Positions 27,114 to 34,992 of a DNA stretch of 64,000 bases are shown piece after piece. Origin of the DNA: Alicyclobacillus shizuokensis NBRC 103103. Its GTDB lineage: Bacteria; Bacillota; Bacilli; Alicyclobacillales; Alicyclobacillaceae. The stretch lies in contig NZ_BCQV01000010.1 in assembly GCF_001552255.1 (NCBI RefSeq), forward strand, positions 1 to 64,000, read 5' to 3'. The notes under the pieces are model-generated. The model was given only the letters and a program-made list of their open reading frames with translations. It was not told the DNA's origin and searched no databases. The position numbers were made by a program, and so were the translations under genes. Numbering within the stretch: the stretch's first letter is position 1; the number at the start of each line of letters is the position of its first letter.

Positions 27114-27527
27114 TTACGTTTTATCAATAATTTCCATAGGTATATGATTCCGAAGATAGAAGTCACGAATTGACTCACCTGGTCCAACCTGATCGGGATA
27201 AGCGAGAAACTCCACCGCGAACCGATTGGCCTCGCGCTCGAATCGACCGGGGCAAAATAGGGTCTGCTCTTCGATAAAGTAGTACCCATATCCTCTGTGC
27301 AGCCGATCATGCCCCAGCTCATGCGCGCAAACAAAGCGTTTCCATTCACTGCGCAGAGACTGGTTAATCACGATGAATCTCCGCCGAAGAACTCGCACGT
27401 AAAAGCCGCGAACATGAGGTGGGAGTTGTTCATAGCTGATGATGATTCCTAATCGTTCTGCCACGTCGAAAGGAGAGGTTGTTCTGTATCTTTTGGCGAG
27501 ACTTCTGGCGCATTGTCTGATGTTCAT
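27114..27527 (-). CDS. ImmA/IrrE-family metallopeptidase
   Basis: 137-residue zinc protease with the HELGH motif at residues 69-73 and a downstream Glu (REANRFAVEFL). In ICEBs1 and many Bacillota prophages such a protein cleaves the cognate repressor to trigger induction. It is encoded next to the repressor in the same direction, which supports that pairing. Confidence 0.88.
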   Translation of the reverse strand: MNIRQCARSLAKRYRTTSPFDVAERLGIIISYEQLPPHVRGFYVRVLRRRFIVINQSLRSEWKRFVCAHELGHDRLHRGYGYYFIEEQTLFCPGRFEREANRFAVEFLAYPDQVGPGESIRDFYLRNHIPMEIIDKT

Positions 27528-27556
27528 GCAAGTTCACCCATACCATAAGGGGGAAG

Positions 27557-27964
27557 TCAGTCCTTGTCACTTCTTTTGCGCTTGTTCATCTTTTTTGCGT
27601 CCCAGAAGATGCCCTCGAGGACGCGCTGTACCATTGCTCGATCTTCATCTGTCAGCGGCACGCCATCGAACATTATTTCTGTGTTGCCGAGAAACTTCTT
27701 CAAATCACGTTTGTCCCGTGATGTAGCCCAATCTGGTGCTGTTACCTTATGTTCTGGAGTCGGGTCATCGGTTCGCCCCGCAAGATAATCCATAGAAACA
27801 TCAAACAGGTCTGCAAGTTTGACGAGTGTTTCAGGATCTGGATTTCGCTTCCCATTCTCGTATTGAGTGTATGCCTGCCTCGTGATCCCAAGATGCTTTC
27901 CGACATCAGATTGTGTCATCTTCTTTTGCTCGCGTATTTTCCGCAGGCGATCACCAAGATCCAC
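27557..27964 (-). CDS. Lysogeny repressor (XRE family, ImmR/cI-like)
   Basis: 135 residues with an N-terminal HTH (RLRKIREQKKMTQSDVG, ITRQAYTQYENGKRNP) over residues 5-60 and a C-terminal part with no protease domain, as in repressors that are inactivated by an ImmA-type partner. It starts at GTG and faces the Cro-like gene across an operator-rich gap, the classic genetic switch layout. Confidence 0.88.
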   Translation of the reverse strand: MDLGDRLRKIREQKKMTQSDVGKHLGITRQAYTQYENGKRNPDPETLVKLADLFDVSMDYLAGRTDDPTPEHKVTAPDWATSRDKRDLKKFLGNTEIMFDGVPLTDEDRAMVQRVLEGIFWDAKKMNKRKRSDKD

Positions 27965-28003
27965 TGCTTATCACATCCTCTGATATCAAGATAACGCAAC
28001 AGG

Positions 28004-28072
28004 TTGTGACTATAAACCTATGAAACAAATTGAGTCATATAGGGTTGACTAGAAACGAATCGTGACATATAG
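28004..28072. promoter_or_regulatory. Operator-like repeats of the genetic switch
   Basis: Three related boxes, TTGTGACTATA (28004), TGAGTCATATAGG (28031) and CGTGACATATAG (28061), lie 27 and 30 bp apart between repressor and Cro-like gene. The second and third share GNCATATAG, flank the -35 and overlap the -10 of the rightward promoter, so a bound repressor would block it. Confidence 0.65.
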
Positions 28073-28073
28073 T
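28045..28073 (+). promoter_or_regulatory. Rightward early (PR-like) sigma-A promoter
   Basis: TTGACT (28045-28050), 17-bp spacer, TATAGT (28068-28073). Near-consensus promoter driving the Cro-like gene and the early operon. Confidence 0.85.
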
Positions 28074-28108
28074 AAAGGCAACGAAACGTGACGGGGGGTG
28101 AAATAGAA

Positions 28109-28336
28109 ATGGACAGTCGATGGCTCGAACGCATACGCAAATCAAAGGGCATGACACAAGAACAAGTCGCAGTTCGAGCGGGAGTCAGTCGTCAGTATAT
28201 CGGGATGCTTGAGGGAGGACATAGGAAACCAAGTGTTCCGATTGCGAAGCGGATCGCCAATGTCCTTGAGATCCCTTGGACGATTTTTTATGCCGATCAA
28301 TGTCACGAATTGTTTCTAGAAGATCACACCGCCTAA
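28109..28336 (+). CDS. Cro-like XRE-family regulator
   Basis: 75-residue protein made almost entirely of a helix-turn-helix domain (RIRKSKGMTQEQVAVRAGV, SRQYIGMLEGG). It is the first gene right of the switch and likely opposes the repressor. ATG 28109 lies 8 nt after GGGGGGTG; the in-frame GTG at 28088 is before this site. Confidence 0.85.
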   Translation: MDSRWLERIRKSKGMTQEQVAVRAGVSRQYIGMLEGGHRKPSVPIAKRIANVLEIPWTIFYADQCHELFLEDHTA

Positions 28337-28349
28337 GGAGGTGACAGGA

Positions 28350-28502
28350 ATGGACGTTATCAAGATCCTGCAGCAACAAATTGAGCAACTGCAGGAGAGG
28401 ATAGCAGCGAATGAGCGTGACCCTGATTGGTTGGCGTGCCACAACATGCTCATCCGCTGCATCGAGCTCTACACCAACCTTGTGCAACGCGGGTATCGGT
28501 GA
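28350..28502 (+). CDS. Small coiled-coil protein
   Basis: 50-residue ORF with a strong AAGGAGGTGA site. The N-terminal half is a Gln/Glu-rich heptad helix (KILQQQIEQLQERIAAN) followed by a helical CHNMLIRCIELY segment. Similar tiny proteins are frequent in early phage operons. Function unknown. Confidence 0.6.
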   Translation: MDVIKILQQQIEQLQERIAANERDPDWLACHNMLIRCIELYTNLVQRGYR

Positions 28503-28506
28503 ATAT

Positions 28507-28686
28507 CTATTCACCTCTTACCGCGGATTCGATGGACCGGTAAATCGTGGCATACGCATTACCGATCATTTCAGAAACCGTCTCGTTCCATTCCGGGTTG
28601 TCGGCGGCTAACTGGAACGAAGATGACAAAGGCAAAGTCAACTCTTTAGCTGCTTGTATCATGGCAACCACCGTTTCAGTAGTCAT
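28507..28686 (-). CDS. Small leftward protein within the rightward early operon
   Basis: 59-residue ORF on the minus strand with a near-perfect ribosome site (GGAAGGAGGTG, 6 nt before ATG). It fills the gap between two rightward genes. Sequence is helical, e.g. VVAMIQAAKELTLPL. The orientation, against the early operon, is odd and suggests an independently expressed regulator. No family is recognised. Confidence 0.6.
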   Translation of the reverse strand: MTTETVVAMIQAAKELTLPLSSSFQLAADNPEWNETVSEMIGNAYATIYRSIESAVRGE

Positions 28687-28769
28687 TCTTTACACCTCCT
28701 TCCGTGGCTGATGGGCGGCACCAATCAACTTCCACGGAGGCGAGGAAAATCCTGCAAGGAGGTGCAGGC

Positions 28770-29537
28770 ATGAACCAACTGGTCTTCGTCGTCAACGACC
28801 GTCCGGTAACTGACAGCCTGACGGTGGCGACTGTGTTCGGTAAGACCCACGACAAGGTGCTTCGTGACATTCGCGAGCTTGGATGCAGTGAGCAATTTCG
28901 ACTCTCCAATTTTGGAGAGTCCTCATACACCAACAAACAGGGCCGCGAGATGCCCAAGTACATCATGACCGAACAGGGGTTCACTCTCCTGGTCATGGGC
29001 TACACTGGGCCGCGTGCCATGGAGTTTAAAGAACGCTACATCGCAGAGTTTGAACGGATGCGCAAGGAACTGCAGACGCGGCATATGGTCGAGCAGTTCA
29101 ACCTTCCTCGCAACTATCCAGAAGCGCTCCGGGCGCTTGCGGCGGCCGCCGAGGAAGCCGAGAAGATGCGCCAGCAGCTAGAGGAGCAGGCTCCCAAGGT
29201 CGCGTTGTATGACGTGGCGATGCAGGCACACAACAGCATGACGGTCGGCACGGTTGCGAAGGAATTGGGCATCGGCCCTAACAAACTGTTCGCATTCCTT
29301 CGTGAGAAGAAGGTTCTCATGTCGTCAAGCGGCGCGCGGTGGAACCTGCCCTATCAGGAATACATCGACGCTGGTTACTTCGAGGTTCGTCAATACACCA
29401 TCACGCACAAGCAATCCGGCATTGAAAACAAGTCGCAGACGCTGGTCACGGCGAAGGGTCTCGACTTCATCCATCGGTTGCTGAGGAAGCATGGCTGCTT
29501 GCAAGAAACGCAGGCGGTGACAGTCGGTGAGCGCTGA
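28770..29537 (+). CDS. Rha-type antirepressor with KilA-C domain
   Basis: 255 residues. N-terminal pRha domain (VFGKTHDKVLRDIREL, YIMTEQGFTLLVMGYTG) over residues 10-105, a coiled coil, then a C-terminal KilA-C/ANT domain (MTVGTVAKELGIG, GLDFIHRLLRKHG). Such proteins act as antirepressors in prophage induction. ATG 28770 follows AAGGAGG. Confidence 0.88.
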   Translation: MNQLVFVVNDRPVTDSLTVATVFGKTHDKVLRDIRELGCSEQFRLSNFGESSYTNKQGREMPKYIMTEQGFTLLVMGYTGPRAMEFKERYIAEFERMRKELQTRHMVEQFNLPRNYPEALRALAAAAEEAEKMRQQLEEQAPKVALYDVAMQAHNSMTVGTVAKELGIGPNKLFAFLREKKVLMSSSGARWNLPYQEYIDAGYFEVRQYTITHKQSGIENKSQTLVTAKGLDFIHRLLRKHGCLQETQAVTVGER

Positions 29538-29724
29538 CATCTGCCTCTTGCCGAGTGCAGTCCAGGATATATTTGAGCACTTCACAGACTACTGCGCGTC
29601 CGAATTCGGATGCGACGCAAATATGACAGACAGTTTTCTCGCCTTCACCGAGTTTCTTGATAAGTACTGGCCTGACATGCTTCCTGCAGCTAAGTCGATG
29701 TGGGAGTGGCGGGACCGTATATGA
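29527..29724 (+). CDS. Small early phage protein
   Basis: 65 residues, acidic and aromatic, ending in MWEWRDRI. GTG start overlaps the end of the Rha gene, and its stop overlaps the ATG of the HNH gene (ATGA), giving a tight translational chain. No family is recognised. Confidence 0.55.
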   Translation: MSADICLLPSAVQDIFEHFTDYCASEFGCDANMTDSFLAFTEFLDKYWPDMLPAAKSMWEWRDRI

Positions 29725-30062
29725 GGCGCATGCCACTTCAACGCAAGACTCCGCTCCGGCGGACCAGTTCCTTGAAAACCAAACAGCCAATGACCAAGCG
29801 ACGCAGCGAGCGCGCACGCGCAAAGGACTTCCCGGCGTCAGTCAGGCGCATCGTGTACGAGCGCAGCGGTGGCATGTGCGAACTGTGCGGAGTAAGACGG
29901 ATCGCCCATCTGCATCATGCCATCTTCCGAAGCCAAGGCGGTTCCGGAGAACTCGCCAACGCTATTGGCCTTTGCCTACCGTGCCATGAAGCGGCGCACG
30001 CGCACCGGGCAGTCCGGGAGTGGTGTGTGAGCCGCGCACGAGACCTAGCAGAAGGGATGTGA
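29721..30062 (+). CDS. HNH-type zinc nuclease-like protein
   Basis: 113 residues with a basic N-terminus (KTPLRRTSSLKTK) and an HNH/zinc core: CELCG, HLHHAIFRSQGG and CLPCHEAAH. The two CxxC pairs bind structural zinc and the His-His supplies the catalytic base. Proteins of this type sit in early regions of many phages and may act in recombination, as NinG-like nucleases do. Start overlaps the previous stop. Confidence 0.8.
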   Translation: MRRMPLQRKTPLRRTSSLKTKQPMTKRRSERARAKDFPASVRRIVYERSGGMCELCGVRRIAHLHHAIFRSQGGSGELANAIGLCLPCHEAAHAHRAVREWCVSRARDLAEGM

Positions 30063-30069
30063 GCTAACG

Positions 30070-30315
30070 GTGACAGAGCAGCAACTTCCGCCAGTCCTCA
30101 CCATGGAGGATGTGGCGAAGTATCTGCGCATCGGACGCACAACGGCATACGAGCTGGCGCATCGGCCAGACTTCCCGGCCGTTCGCATCAGGCGCTTGGT
30201 TCGCGTGAACCGCGAGGCATTCCTTCGGTGGTGTGGTCACCCAGAATACCAAGGTGCCGAATCATCGGGCGACGACGCGAACCAGGATGCGGACATCGCG
30301 GTGATTGGTGGCTAG
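30070..30315 (+). CDS. Excisionase-like helix-turn-helix protein
   Basis: 81 residues. The N-terminal 50 match the MerR-like excisionase/AlpA HTH: TMEDVAKYLRIGRTTAYELAHR, then FPAVRIRRLVRVNREAF. It may be Xis for the integrase or a regulator. GTG start. The 3' 54 bp overlap, on the opposite strand, a small leftward ORF. Confidence 0.75.
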   Translation: MTEQQLPPVLTMEDVAKYLRIGRTTAYELAHRPDFPAVRIRRLVRVNREAFLRWCGHPEYQGAESSGDDANQDADIAVIGG

Positions 30316-30396
30316 TTCATCTGCCAAGTCATCGATGATTTCCTGTAGGAATTCCATTATCGCTTTCGCCTTTGGTGAGAGGGTTTCAAGTTCCAT
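30262..30396 (-). CDS. Small leftward helical protein
   Basis: 44-residue minus-strand ORF with AAAGGA 8 nt before ATG. Strongly helical and acidic then basic (KAIMEFLQEIIDDLADELA, then RDVRILVRVVAR). Like the ORF at 28507, it faces against the early operon. It could be spurious since it overlaps the excisionase-like gene. Confidence 0.4.
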   Translation of the reverse strand: MELETLSPKAKAIMEFLQEIIDDLADELATNHRDVRILVRVVAR

Positions 30397-30601
30397 GTCA
30401 ATCATCCTTTCGTTCCGCAGGGGATGCGGGGCCGGCAGGCGCCGGCCGGGGAGAGTCCACAGGGGGTGAAGATATGTAGTCGAGAGGCTGTCGATATGAG
30501 GCAGTGAGTTGTGAGGAGTCATCAGAGGTTCTGGAGACAGAGTAGCACGGTCTTCTGTGTACGTTGGCAACCGAATCAGGACAGACAGGAGTGATCAAGG
30601 G

Positions 30602-31114
30602 GTGAGTTTGGGACAAGCCATCACGATTAGTCGCGTGGCCCGTGGTCTGAAGCGGTCAGACTTGGCGGAACTTGGCTACACCGAATCGATGCTCGGGAAG
30701 ATCGAGCGTGACGAACGCCGGCCGGCGAAGGATATGGCGCCGCGGCTCGCGGAGAAGCTCGACCATCCGGCCCTATATGCAGAACTGACGCGAGAGTTGA
30801 CTGGCGGTGTTGGGCCATCATGGCTGACCGGCCCGAATGTGGACCTACACAGGGCCAGCGTCCGTGAGAAGTGCCTGGAGGAACTTCGCGAGGCGATGGA
30901 TGCCATTCACCGATGCCCGGCATCGAAGCCGCCGGATGCGGAACTGGAGCCGGACAGGCGAGCCCGATACCAGCACCTCATCCAGTGCTTCGACGCCTGG
31001 GTGGCGCTATGGGTCTACATGGGCGTGCAGTGTCTGGAGTACGGATTCTCGATGCTCAAGTTGAGCCGAGACCACTTTCACAAGCTCAGACAGCGGCGAT
31101 ACGTCGAGGCGTGA
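30602..31114 (+). CDS. XRE-family DNA-binding protein
   Basis: 170 residues with an N-terminal HTH (TISRVARGLKRSDLAELGY, MLGKIERDERRP) over residues 5-55 and a longer helical C-terminal domain containing EKCLEELREAMDAI. GTG 30602 lies 10 nt after AGGAG. It probably regulates part of the early operon. The 205 bp before it hold a GC-rich palindrome (GGCCGGC/GCCGGCC near 30431) but no other gene. Confidence 0.7.
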   Translation: MSLGQAITISRVARGLKRSDLAELGYTESMLGKIERDERRPAKDMAPRLAEKLDHPALYAELTRELTGGVGPSWLTGPNVDLHRASVREKCLEELREAMDAIHRCPASKPPDAELEPDRRARYQHLIQCFDAWVALWVYMGVQCLEYGFSMLKLSRDHFHKLRQRRYVEA

Positions 31115-31125
31115 GGAGGGAGAGC

Positions 31126-31494
31126 ATGAGCACACCGAAAGGCGAACCGTGGTACGAGCAGTACGTGGAAGCACTCATCGAAAGTCGCCAGCGTGCCAAC
31201 TTCGTGGAGTGGCTGTTTAAGGAGTGCGACCACCACATTGGGAGCCTAGCGCTGGACGTACAGGTGCTGCGCAGGACCGCAGAGTTGTTACGAGGGCGCC
31301 AAGACGCGGCAGGACTCAGTGGAGCAGCACTTCTGGATGGCGTAGCCACGATGATTGAGCGCGACATGTACCGATTCGCGAAAAAAAGAAAGACGCTCGC
31401 AGACCAATACGAGCGCTGGGTGAAACCCGAAAACAAAAAGTTCGATTACATCCATTCTATCACAACGGAGGCGAAGGCGTATGACCGAGTTTGA
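31126..31494 (+). CDS. Hypothetical helical phage protein
   Basis: 122 residues, helical, with RRTAELLRGRQDA and a basic segment YRFAKKRKTLADQYERW. Strong GAGGAGGG before ATG. Follows the XRE gene by 11 bp, and its end overlaps the next short ORF. No family is recognised. Confidence 0.6.
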   Translation: MSTPKGEPWYEQYVEALIESRQRANFVEWLFKECDHHIGSLALDVQVLRRTAELLRGRQDAAGLSGAALLDGVATMIERDMYRFAKKRKTLADQYERWVKPENKKFDYIHSITTEAKAYDRV

Positions 31495-31609
31495 CCGGCA
31501 GTGCAACGTGACCGCCTTACTGATGCGCAAGCTACTGATTCAGATGCATGCGGAACCAAAGCATCCCTGGTGGGCGTTCTGGCGGCGGAAGGAGGCGACG
31601 ATCGGATGA
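31481..31609 (+). CDS. Very small basic/aromatic phage protein
   Basis: 42-residue ORF with GGAGG 9 nt before ATG. It overlaps the previous gene by 14 bp and its TGA overlaps the following ATG (ATGA). It contains an HPWWAFWRRKEA patch. The tight nesting supports translation, but function is unknown. Confidence 0.5.
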   Translation: MTEFDRQCNVTALLMRKLLIQMHAEPKHPWWAFWRRKEATIG

Positions 31610-31809
31610 TCCGGAGGTTTTCCGAGGGGCAGCGAGTTCGCATCACGGAAGGCAGCATCCGCGCCCCTGGGTGCACAGGCGTGGTCACGTGGGTCGGCGT
31701 GCTGGCCTGCGACGTGCAGGTGGATCTGGGTGGCGGATTCTTTCGGACGGTGACGGTGTGGCAGCGATATCTGGAGCCAATCGGAGAGACGGAGGCGGTG
31801 AAGTCATGA
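31606..31809 (+). CDS. Small beta-barrel (KOW/SH3-like) protein
   Basis: 67 residues with the pattern GQRVRITEGSIRAPG and GCTGVVTWVG, like a KOW/SH3 fold that binds RNA or protein. ATG is 10 nt after GGAAGGAGG, and both ends overlap neighbours by 4 bp. Confidence 0.6.
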   Translation: MIRRFSEGQRVRITEGSIRAPGCTGVVTWVGVLACDVQVDLGGGFFRTVTVWQRYLEPIGETEAVKS

Positions 31810-32171
31810 ATGAGCAAGCACTGCAGATGATTCGGGAACGAGTGAGCAAAGCGACTGCAAGCCACTGGTTTGTCGGTGGAAAGAAGCCCAATGAAGAAGT
31901 TATGGTCGTTCTCGCTGGCGATTACGCCCTTGAAGGAGAACCTGACCTGGTCGTTGAGGTGTGGGGATCGGAAGATATCATAGCCGACGCGCTTTTCATC
32001 GCCCATGCACCTGCCGATGTGAAGAGTCTGCTCGACGAAGTTGAGCAACTACGTGGAGCAATGAGATTGGCGCTCAAGGACCTGAACAATTTTGCCTACG
32101 ATTTCGCTGCAGGTACACTTCGCGAGGCTCTGGGTGAGGAAACCACATCACAGGATGTGGTGCAAACATGA
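31806..32171 (+). CDS. Hypothetical phage protein (DUF551/ead-like region)
   Basis: 121 residues. The central FIAHAPADVKSLLDEVEQL motif is widespread in phage ead/Ea22-type proteins of unknown role. ATG and TGA overlap neighbours (ATGA on both sides). Confidence 0.65.
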   Translation: MNEQALQMIRERVSKATASHWFVGGKKPNEEVMVVLAGDYALEGEPDLVVEVWGSEDIIADALFIAHAPADVKSLLDEVEQLRGAMRLALKDLNNFAYDFAAGTLREALGEETTSQDVVQT

Positions 32172-32419
32172 GCGCCCTACGCGTGACGGACGTAGCCCCG
32201 CAGGACGCTCCCACGGCGGTCTGCCCCTGCTGCCAGGGCGTCGAGGACGAGCAGGACATGGTTCCCGCCTTCTATGACGGCGAGGTGCAGCCGCTGTGCG
32301 AGGGGTGTGTGACCTCCTCCTGCTCCCTCTGCGAGGGATGCGACAGGTGGGTGCATGAGAGCGAGATGGAGCGGGATTGGCTGTGCTGCGAGTGCTATGA
32401 GAGGAGGCAGACGGCATGA
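32168..32419 (+). CDS. Cysteine-rich zinc-binding protein
   Basis: 83 residues with at least four CxxC-like pairs (CPCCQG, CEGC, CSLCEGC, CCEC), indicating two zinc knuckles like a small LIM/treble-clef fold. Probably binds nucleic acid or protein. Overlaps both neighbours by 4 bp. Confidence 0.65.
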   Translation: MSALRVTDVAPQDAPTAVCPCCQGVEDEQDMVPAFYDGEVQPLCEGCVTSSCSLCEGCDRWVHESEMERDWLCCECYERRQTA

Positions 32420-32949
32420 GTGTGGCAGAGATGGACCTGTACGACTACCTGGATGCTCAGGATGAGCAGGAACAGCAGGATCGGGGTTTCGTCGTAGACA
32501 GCCTGGAGAAGGCCGAGTGGTGCATGCGGAAGCTGGCCAAGATCCACCAGCAGGACATGGCCGACGAGGAACTGGCACAGCACGAGATCGAGCGTATCCA
32601 GGCGTGGCTTCAGGCGCGCAAGGAAACGCGCCAGCGATCCCGTGAGTACTTCGAGGAGAAGCTGCGACAGTACCACCAACGTCTGCTGGACGAGGACCCG
32701 AAGGGGAACCGGACTGTTAAGCTCCCGCACGGGACGCTCAAGGCGCGCAAGCTGCCCGACAAGTGGGACTACGACGACCAAACCATCATCGAGTGGGCGA
32801 AGGCCAATCAAAGCATGTCGCTCATCCGAATCAAATACGAGCCGGACAAGAAGTTGATCAAAGAGTACGTCAAGACAACCGGTGAACTTATCCCCGGCGT
32901 GACCATCACGCCGCAGGGAACGAAGTTCGACGTGGAGGTGGATGTGTGA
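32416..32949 (+). CDS. Gam-like host-nuclease inhibitor
   Basis: 177 residues. Long N-terminal coiled coil (residues 40-95) followed by the beta-strand block KLPHGTLKARKLPDKWDYD typical of Mu-Gam-like (PF07352) proteins of Bacillota phages, which bind DNA ends and protect them from RecBCD/AddAB. Placed directly before the annealing-type protein, as in other phage recombination modules. Confidence 0.78.
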   Translation: MSVAEMDLYDYLDAQDEQEQQDRGFVVDSLEKAEWCMRKLAKIHQQDMADEELAQHEIERIQAWLQARKETRQRSREYFEEKLRQYHQRLLDEDPKGNRTVKLPHGTLKARKLPDKWDYDDQTIIEWAKANQSMSLIRIKYEPDKKLIKEYVKTTGELIPGVTITPQGTKFDVEVDV

Positions 32950-33785
32950 TGGCAATGCCAGTGCAAGTGGTGGAGGGACAACAGGCGATCAACTCTCTGT
33001 CCCTCATTGAGAACATGGACGTTTCCCGAGTTGCGGAAACGATGAACAAGATTGCCCAGTTCCAAACGGTGGTGCAGAAGACGCTCAAGGCCAAGCACGA
33101 CTACGGCGTCATCCCTGGCACGGAAAAGCCGACGCTGCTGAAACCTGGAGCAGAAAAGATCCTCATGCTGATGGGCCTTAGCAGTTCCTATGAAGTCGTG
33201 GATAAGGTGCAGGACTATGACGGCGGCTTCTTCGCTTTCACTGTGCGGTGCCTGCTCAGTCGCAACGGCCTACTCATCACGGAAGGCGTAGGGCACGCGA
33301 ACACGCGTGAGAAACGATACACGTCACACAAAGAGGGCAAGTCACCGCCTGACCCCTACACGCTGGCCAACACGGTGCTCAAGATGGCGAAAAAGCGGGC
33401 TCTAGTGGACGCGGCACTGACGGTGGCCAGCCTATCGGACATCTTCACGCAGGACCTCGAGGACATCGACATGGATGCCGGAGGCGGACGTACCAAGCAT
33501 TCTAACCATTCGTCCGGAGGCCGTCCTGCCACGGATAAGCAACTCAACTTCATTTCGCGCAAGGCTAAGGCCAAGGGAATCAGCGATGCCGACCTGGATG
33601 CCTTCGTACAGGCGCAGCTTGGCAAGCACGTCGACGAACTAACTTCCAAGGAAGCGTCGGCCATCATCGACGCGCTGGACTCCTACGAGCCGCCGGCTAA
33701 AGGTGCGCCGTCGCCGGCACCCGAGGACGATCCGTTCGCGGAGACGGCGCCGCTAGATCTGAGAGACGAGGACTTGCCGTTCTGA
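32949..33785 (+). CDS. Putative ssDNA-binding/annealing recombination protein with SSB-like tip
   Basis: 278 residues. The body shows KHDYGVIPGTEKPTLLKPGAE and LANTVLKMAKKRALVDAAL, a pattern found in phage DNA recombination/replication proteins adjacent to Gam. Around residues 190-230 there is a RecT/Rad52-unlike helical module (KQLNFISRKAKAKGIS). The C-terminus DLRDEDLPF copies the acidic-hydrophobic tip of bacterial SSB, known to recruit replication and repair partners. ATG 32949 or GTG 32946 are both possible starts. Assignment as an annealase is inference. Confidence 0.65.
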   Translation: MAMPVQVVEGQQAINSLSLIENMDVSRVAETMNKIAQFQTVVQKTLKAKHDYGVIPGTEKPTLLKPGAEKILMLMGLSSSYEVVDKVQDYDGGFFAFTVRCLLSRNGLLITEGVGHANTREKRYTSHKEGKSPPDPYTLANTVLKMAKKRALVDAALTVASLSDIFTQDLEDIDMDAGGGRTKHSNHSSGGRPATDKQLNFISRKAKAKGISDADLDAFVQAQLGKHVDELTSKEASAIIDALDSYEPPAKGAPSPAPEDDPFAETAPLDLRDEDLPF

Positions 33786-33788
33786 TAC

Positions 33789-33812
33789 GCGGGGCGGCTT
33801 CGGCCGCCCTGG
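33789..33812 (+). other. UUCG-capped RNA hairpin between genes
   Basis: GGGCGGC-TTCG-GCCGCCC, a perfect 7-bp stem with an ultra-stable tetraloop, just before the GGGAGG of the next gene. No T-run follows, so it is more likely an mRNA stability or processing element than a terminator. Confidence 0.6.
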
Positions 33813-33824
33813 GAGGTGAGACAG

Positions 33825-34103
33825 TTGCCGGTGATAGATCCGGAAGTATCTCGTGTCGCACAAGAGTTCATTGAGCAACTCGTATGGTCGCACGATGCCA
33901 ACGGTCCCTATCTGGCCGACTGCCCACGCAACAACCTGCGCGAGTGGCTACGAGCCAACCATCCCGAGATGATGGGCAAGACTGATGCGCTATACGATGC
34001 AGTGCATTTCTACTGGCCGGTGGCAAAGGACAACAGAACAGGCCGCTACCAGTTTGTAAGCCCGTTCAACGAGGTGGAAGCACATGCCCAACCGCATCGT
34101 TAA
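33825..34103 (+). CDS. Small hypothetical phage protein
   Basis: 92 residues. TTG 33825 lies 8 nt after GGGAGG; the in-frame GTG 33816 overlaps that site and is rejected. Sequence PRNNLREWLRANHPEMMGK suggests a helical DNA- or protein-binding fold. Overlaps the replication gene by 20 bp. Confidence 0.6.
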   Translation: MPVIDPEVSRVAQEFIEQLVWSHDANGPYLADCPRNNLREWLRANHPEMMGKTDALYDAVHFYWPVAKDNRTGRYQFVSPFNEVEAHAQPHR

Positions 34104-34992
34104 GGAGTCCATACGCACCTCAGATACTCTTGCCTCCATATCTGCCGATGCGGAACGGCTGTTCTGGAGACTGGTGGTCTCTGCCGATGATTTTGGACGG
34201 TTTGATGCGCGTCCGAACATCGTACTGGGCCAGTGCATGAGCGCCTTCCTTGGCACTTTCACCGCCGAACAGGTGGAAAGCTGGTTGAGCGAGCTGGAGC
34301 AGGCTGGGTTGATCCAACTGTACACAGTCGAAGGCAGACGGTATCTCGTGTTGACTAAATGGGACAAACACCAGCGCAAGCGGGCAAAAGACAGCAAGTT
34401 TCCATCGCCTGACGAAGCATACGGACATCCGCTGTCACATGACAGCGAGCGCGGTCAACTGACGACAAATGATGCCCCTAACGTAAACGAATTCGAAAAC
34501 GAATACGAGAACGAAAGCGGCAGCGGTAACGAGAACGAACAGACACACGATACACTGCCGCCGCTGCCGGACGAAGAAAACTTGGACATTGAGGCCTACA
34601 CCCAGGAAGTCGAGCGCCAGATGGTGGTCTGTGGAAAGACGAACTATATCGCCAAGAAAGACGATGCTAAGGCGATTCGCAAGTTGTACGACAGCGGGGT
34701 GCCTATCGAATTTGTCCGCAAGGGGATCGCCAAGTCTTTCGCTCGCAACCCAGACATCGGCAGTTTCCAGTATTGCTACAAGGTCATCGCAGACGATTGG
34801 GCGACGGAAATGGCGAAACGCACGCCGCAGACGCCTATCGACTTTGTGGCCTATCGAAAAGTGGCAGCAAGGGCCTCGCCGGAGCCTGTGGTCAGGGTGC
34901 CCGAACCGTCGCAGGAACGCATGGAACTCATGAGGAGGCAGATGGAACGTGCAAGACGTCTCGCAGACAGCACTGACGGCGGAGGAAGCTGA
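34084..34992 (+). CDS. Phage replication organizer (DnaD-like)
   Basis: 302 residues. N-terminal winged-helix part (ISADAERLFWRLVVSADDFG, FTAEQVESWLSELEQAGLI), a low-complexity Asn/Glu linker near residues 135-160, then a C-terminal DnaD/DnaB-like segment (KKDDAKAIRKLYDSG). It probably loads the adjacent helicase at the phage origin. The Asn/Glu-repeat DNA (34491-34540) is a plausible AT-richer melting region within the gene. Confidence 0.8.
   Translation: MPNRIVKESIRTSDTLASISADAERLFWRLVVSADDFGRFDARPNIVLGQCMSAFLGTFTAEQVESWLSELEQAGLIQLYTVEGRRYLVLTKWDKHQRKRAKDSKFPSPDEAYGHPLSHDSERGQLTTNDAPNVNEFENEYENESGSGNENEQTHDTLPPLPDEENLDIEAYTQEVERQMVVCGKTNYIAKKDDAKAIRKLYDSGVPIEFVRKGIAKSFARNPDIGSFQYCYKVIADDWATEMAKRTPQTPIDFVAYRKVAARASPEPVVRVPEPSQERMELMRRQMERARRLADSTDGGGS

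Noticed and set aside
30262..30396. Spo0E-like phosphatase
   Set aside because: Size and helicity fit, but the SQELD signature is absent.
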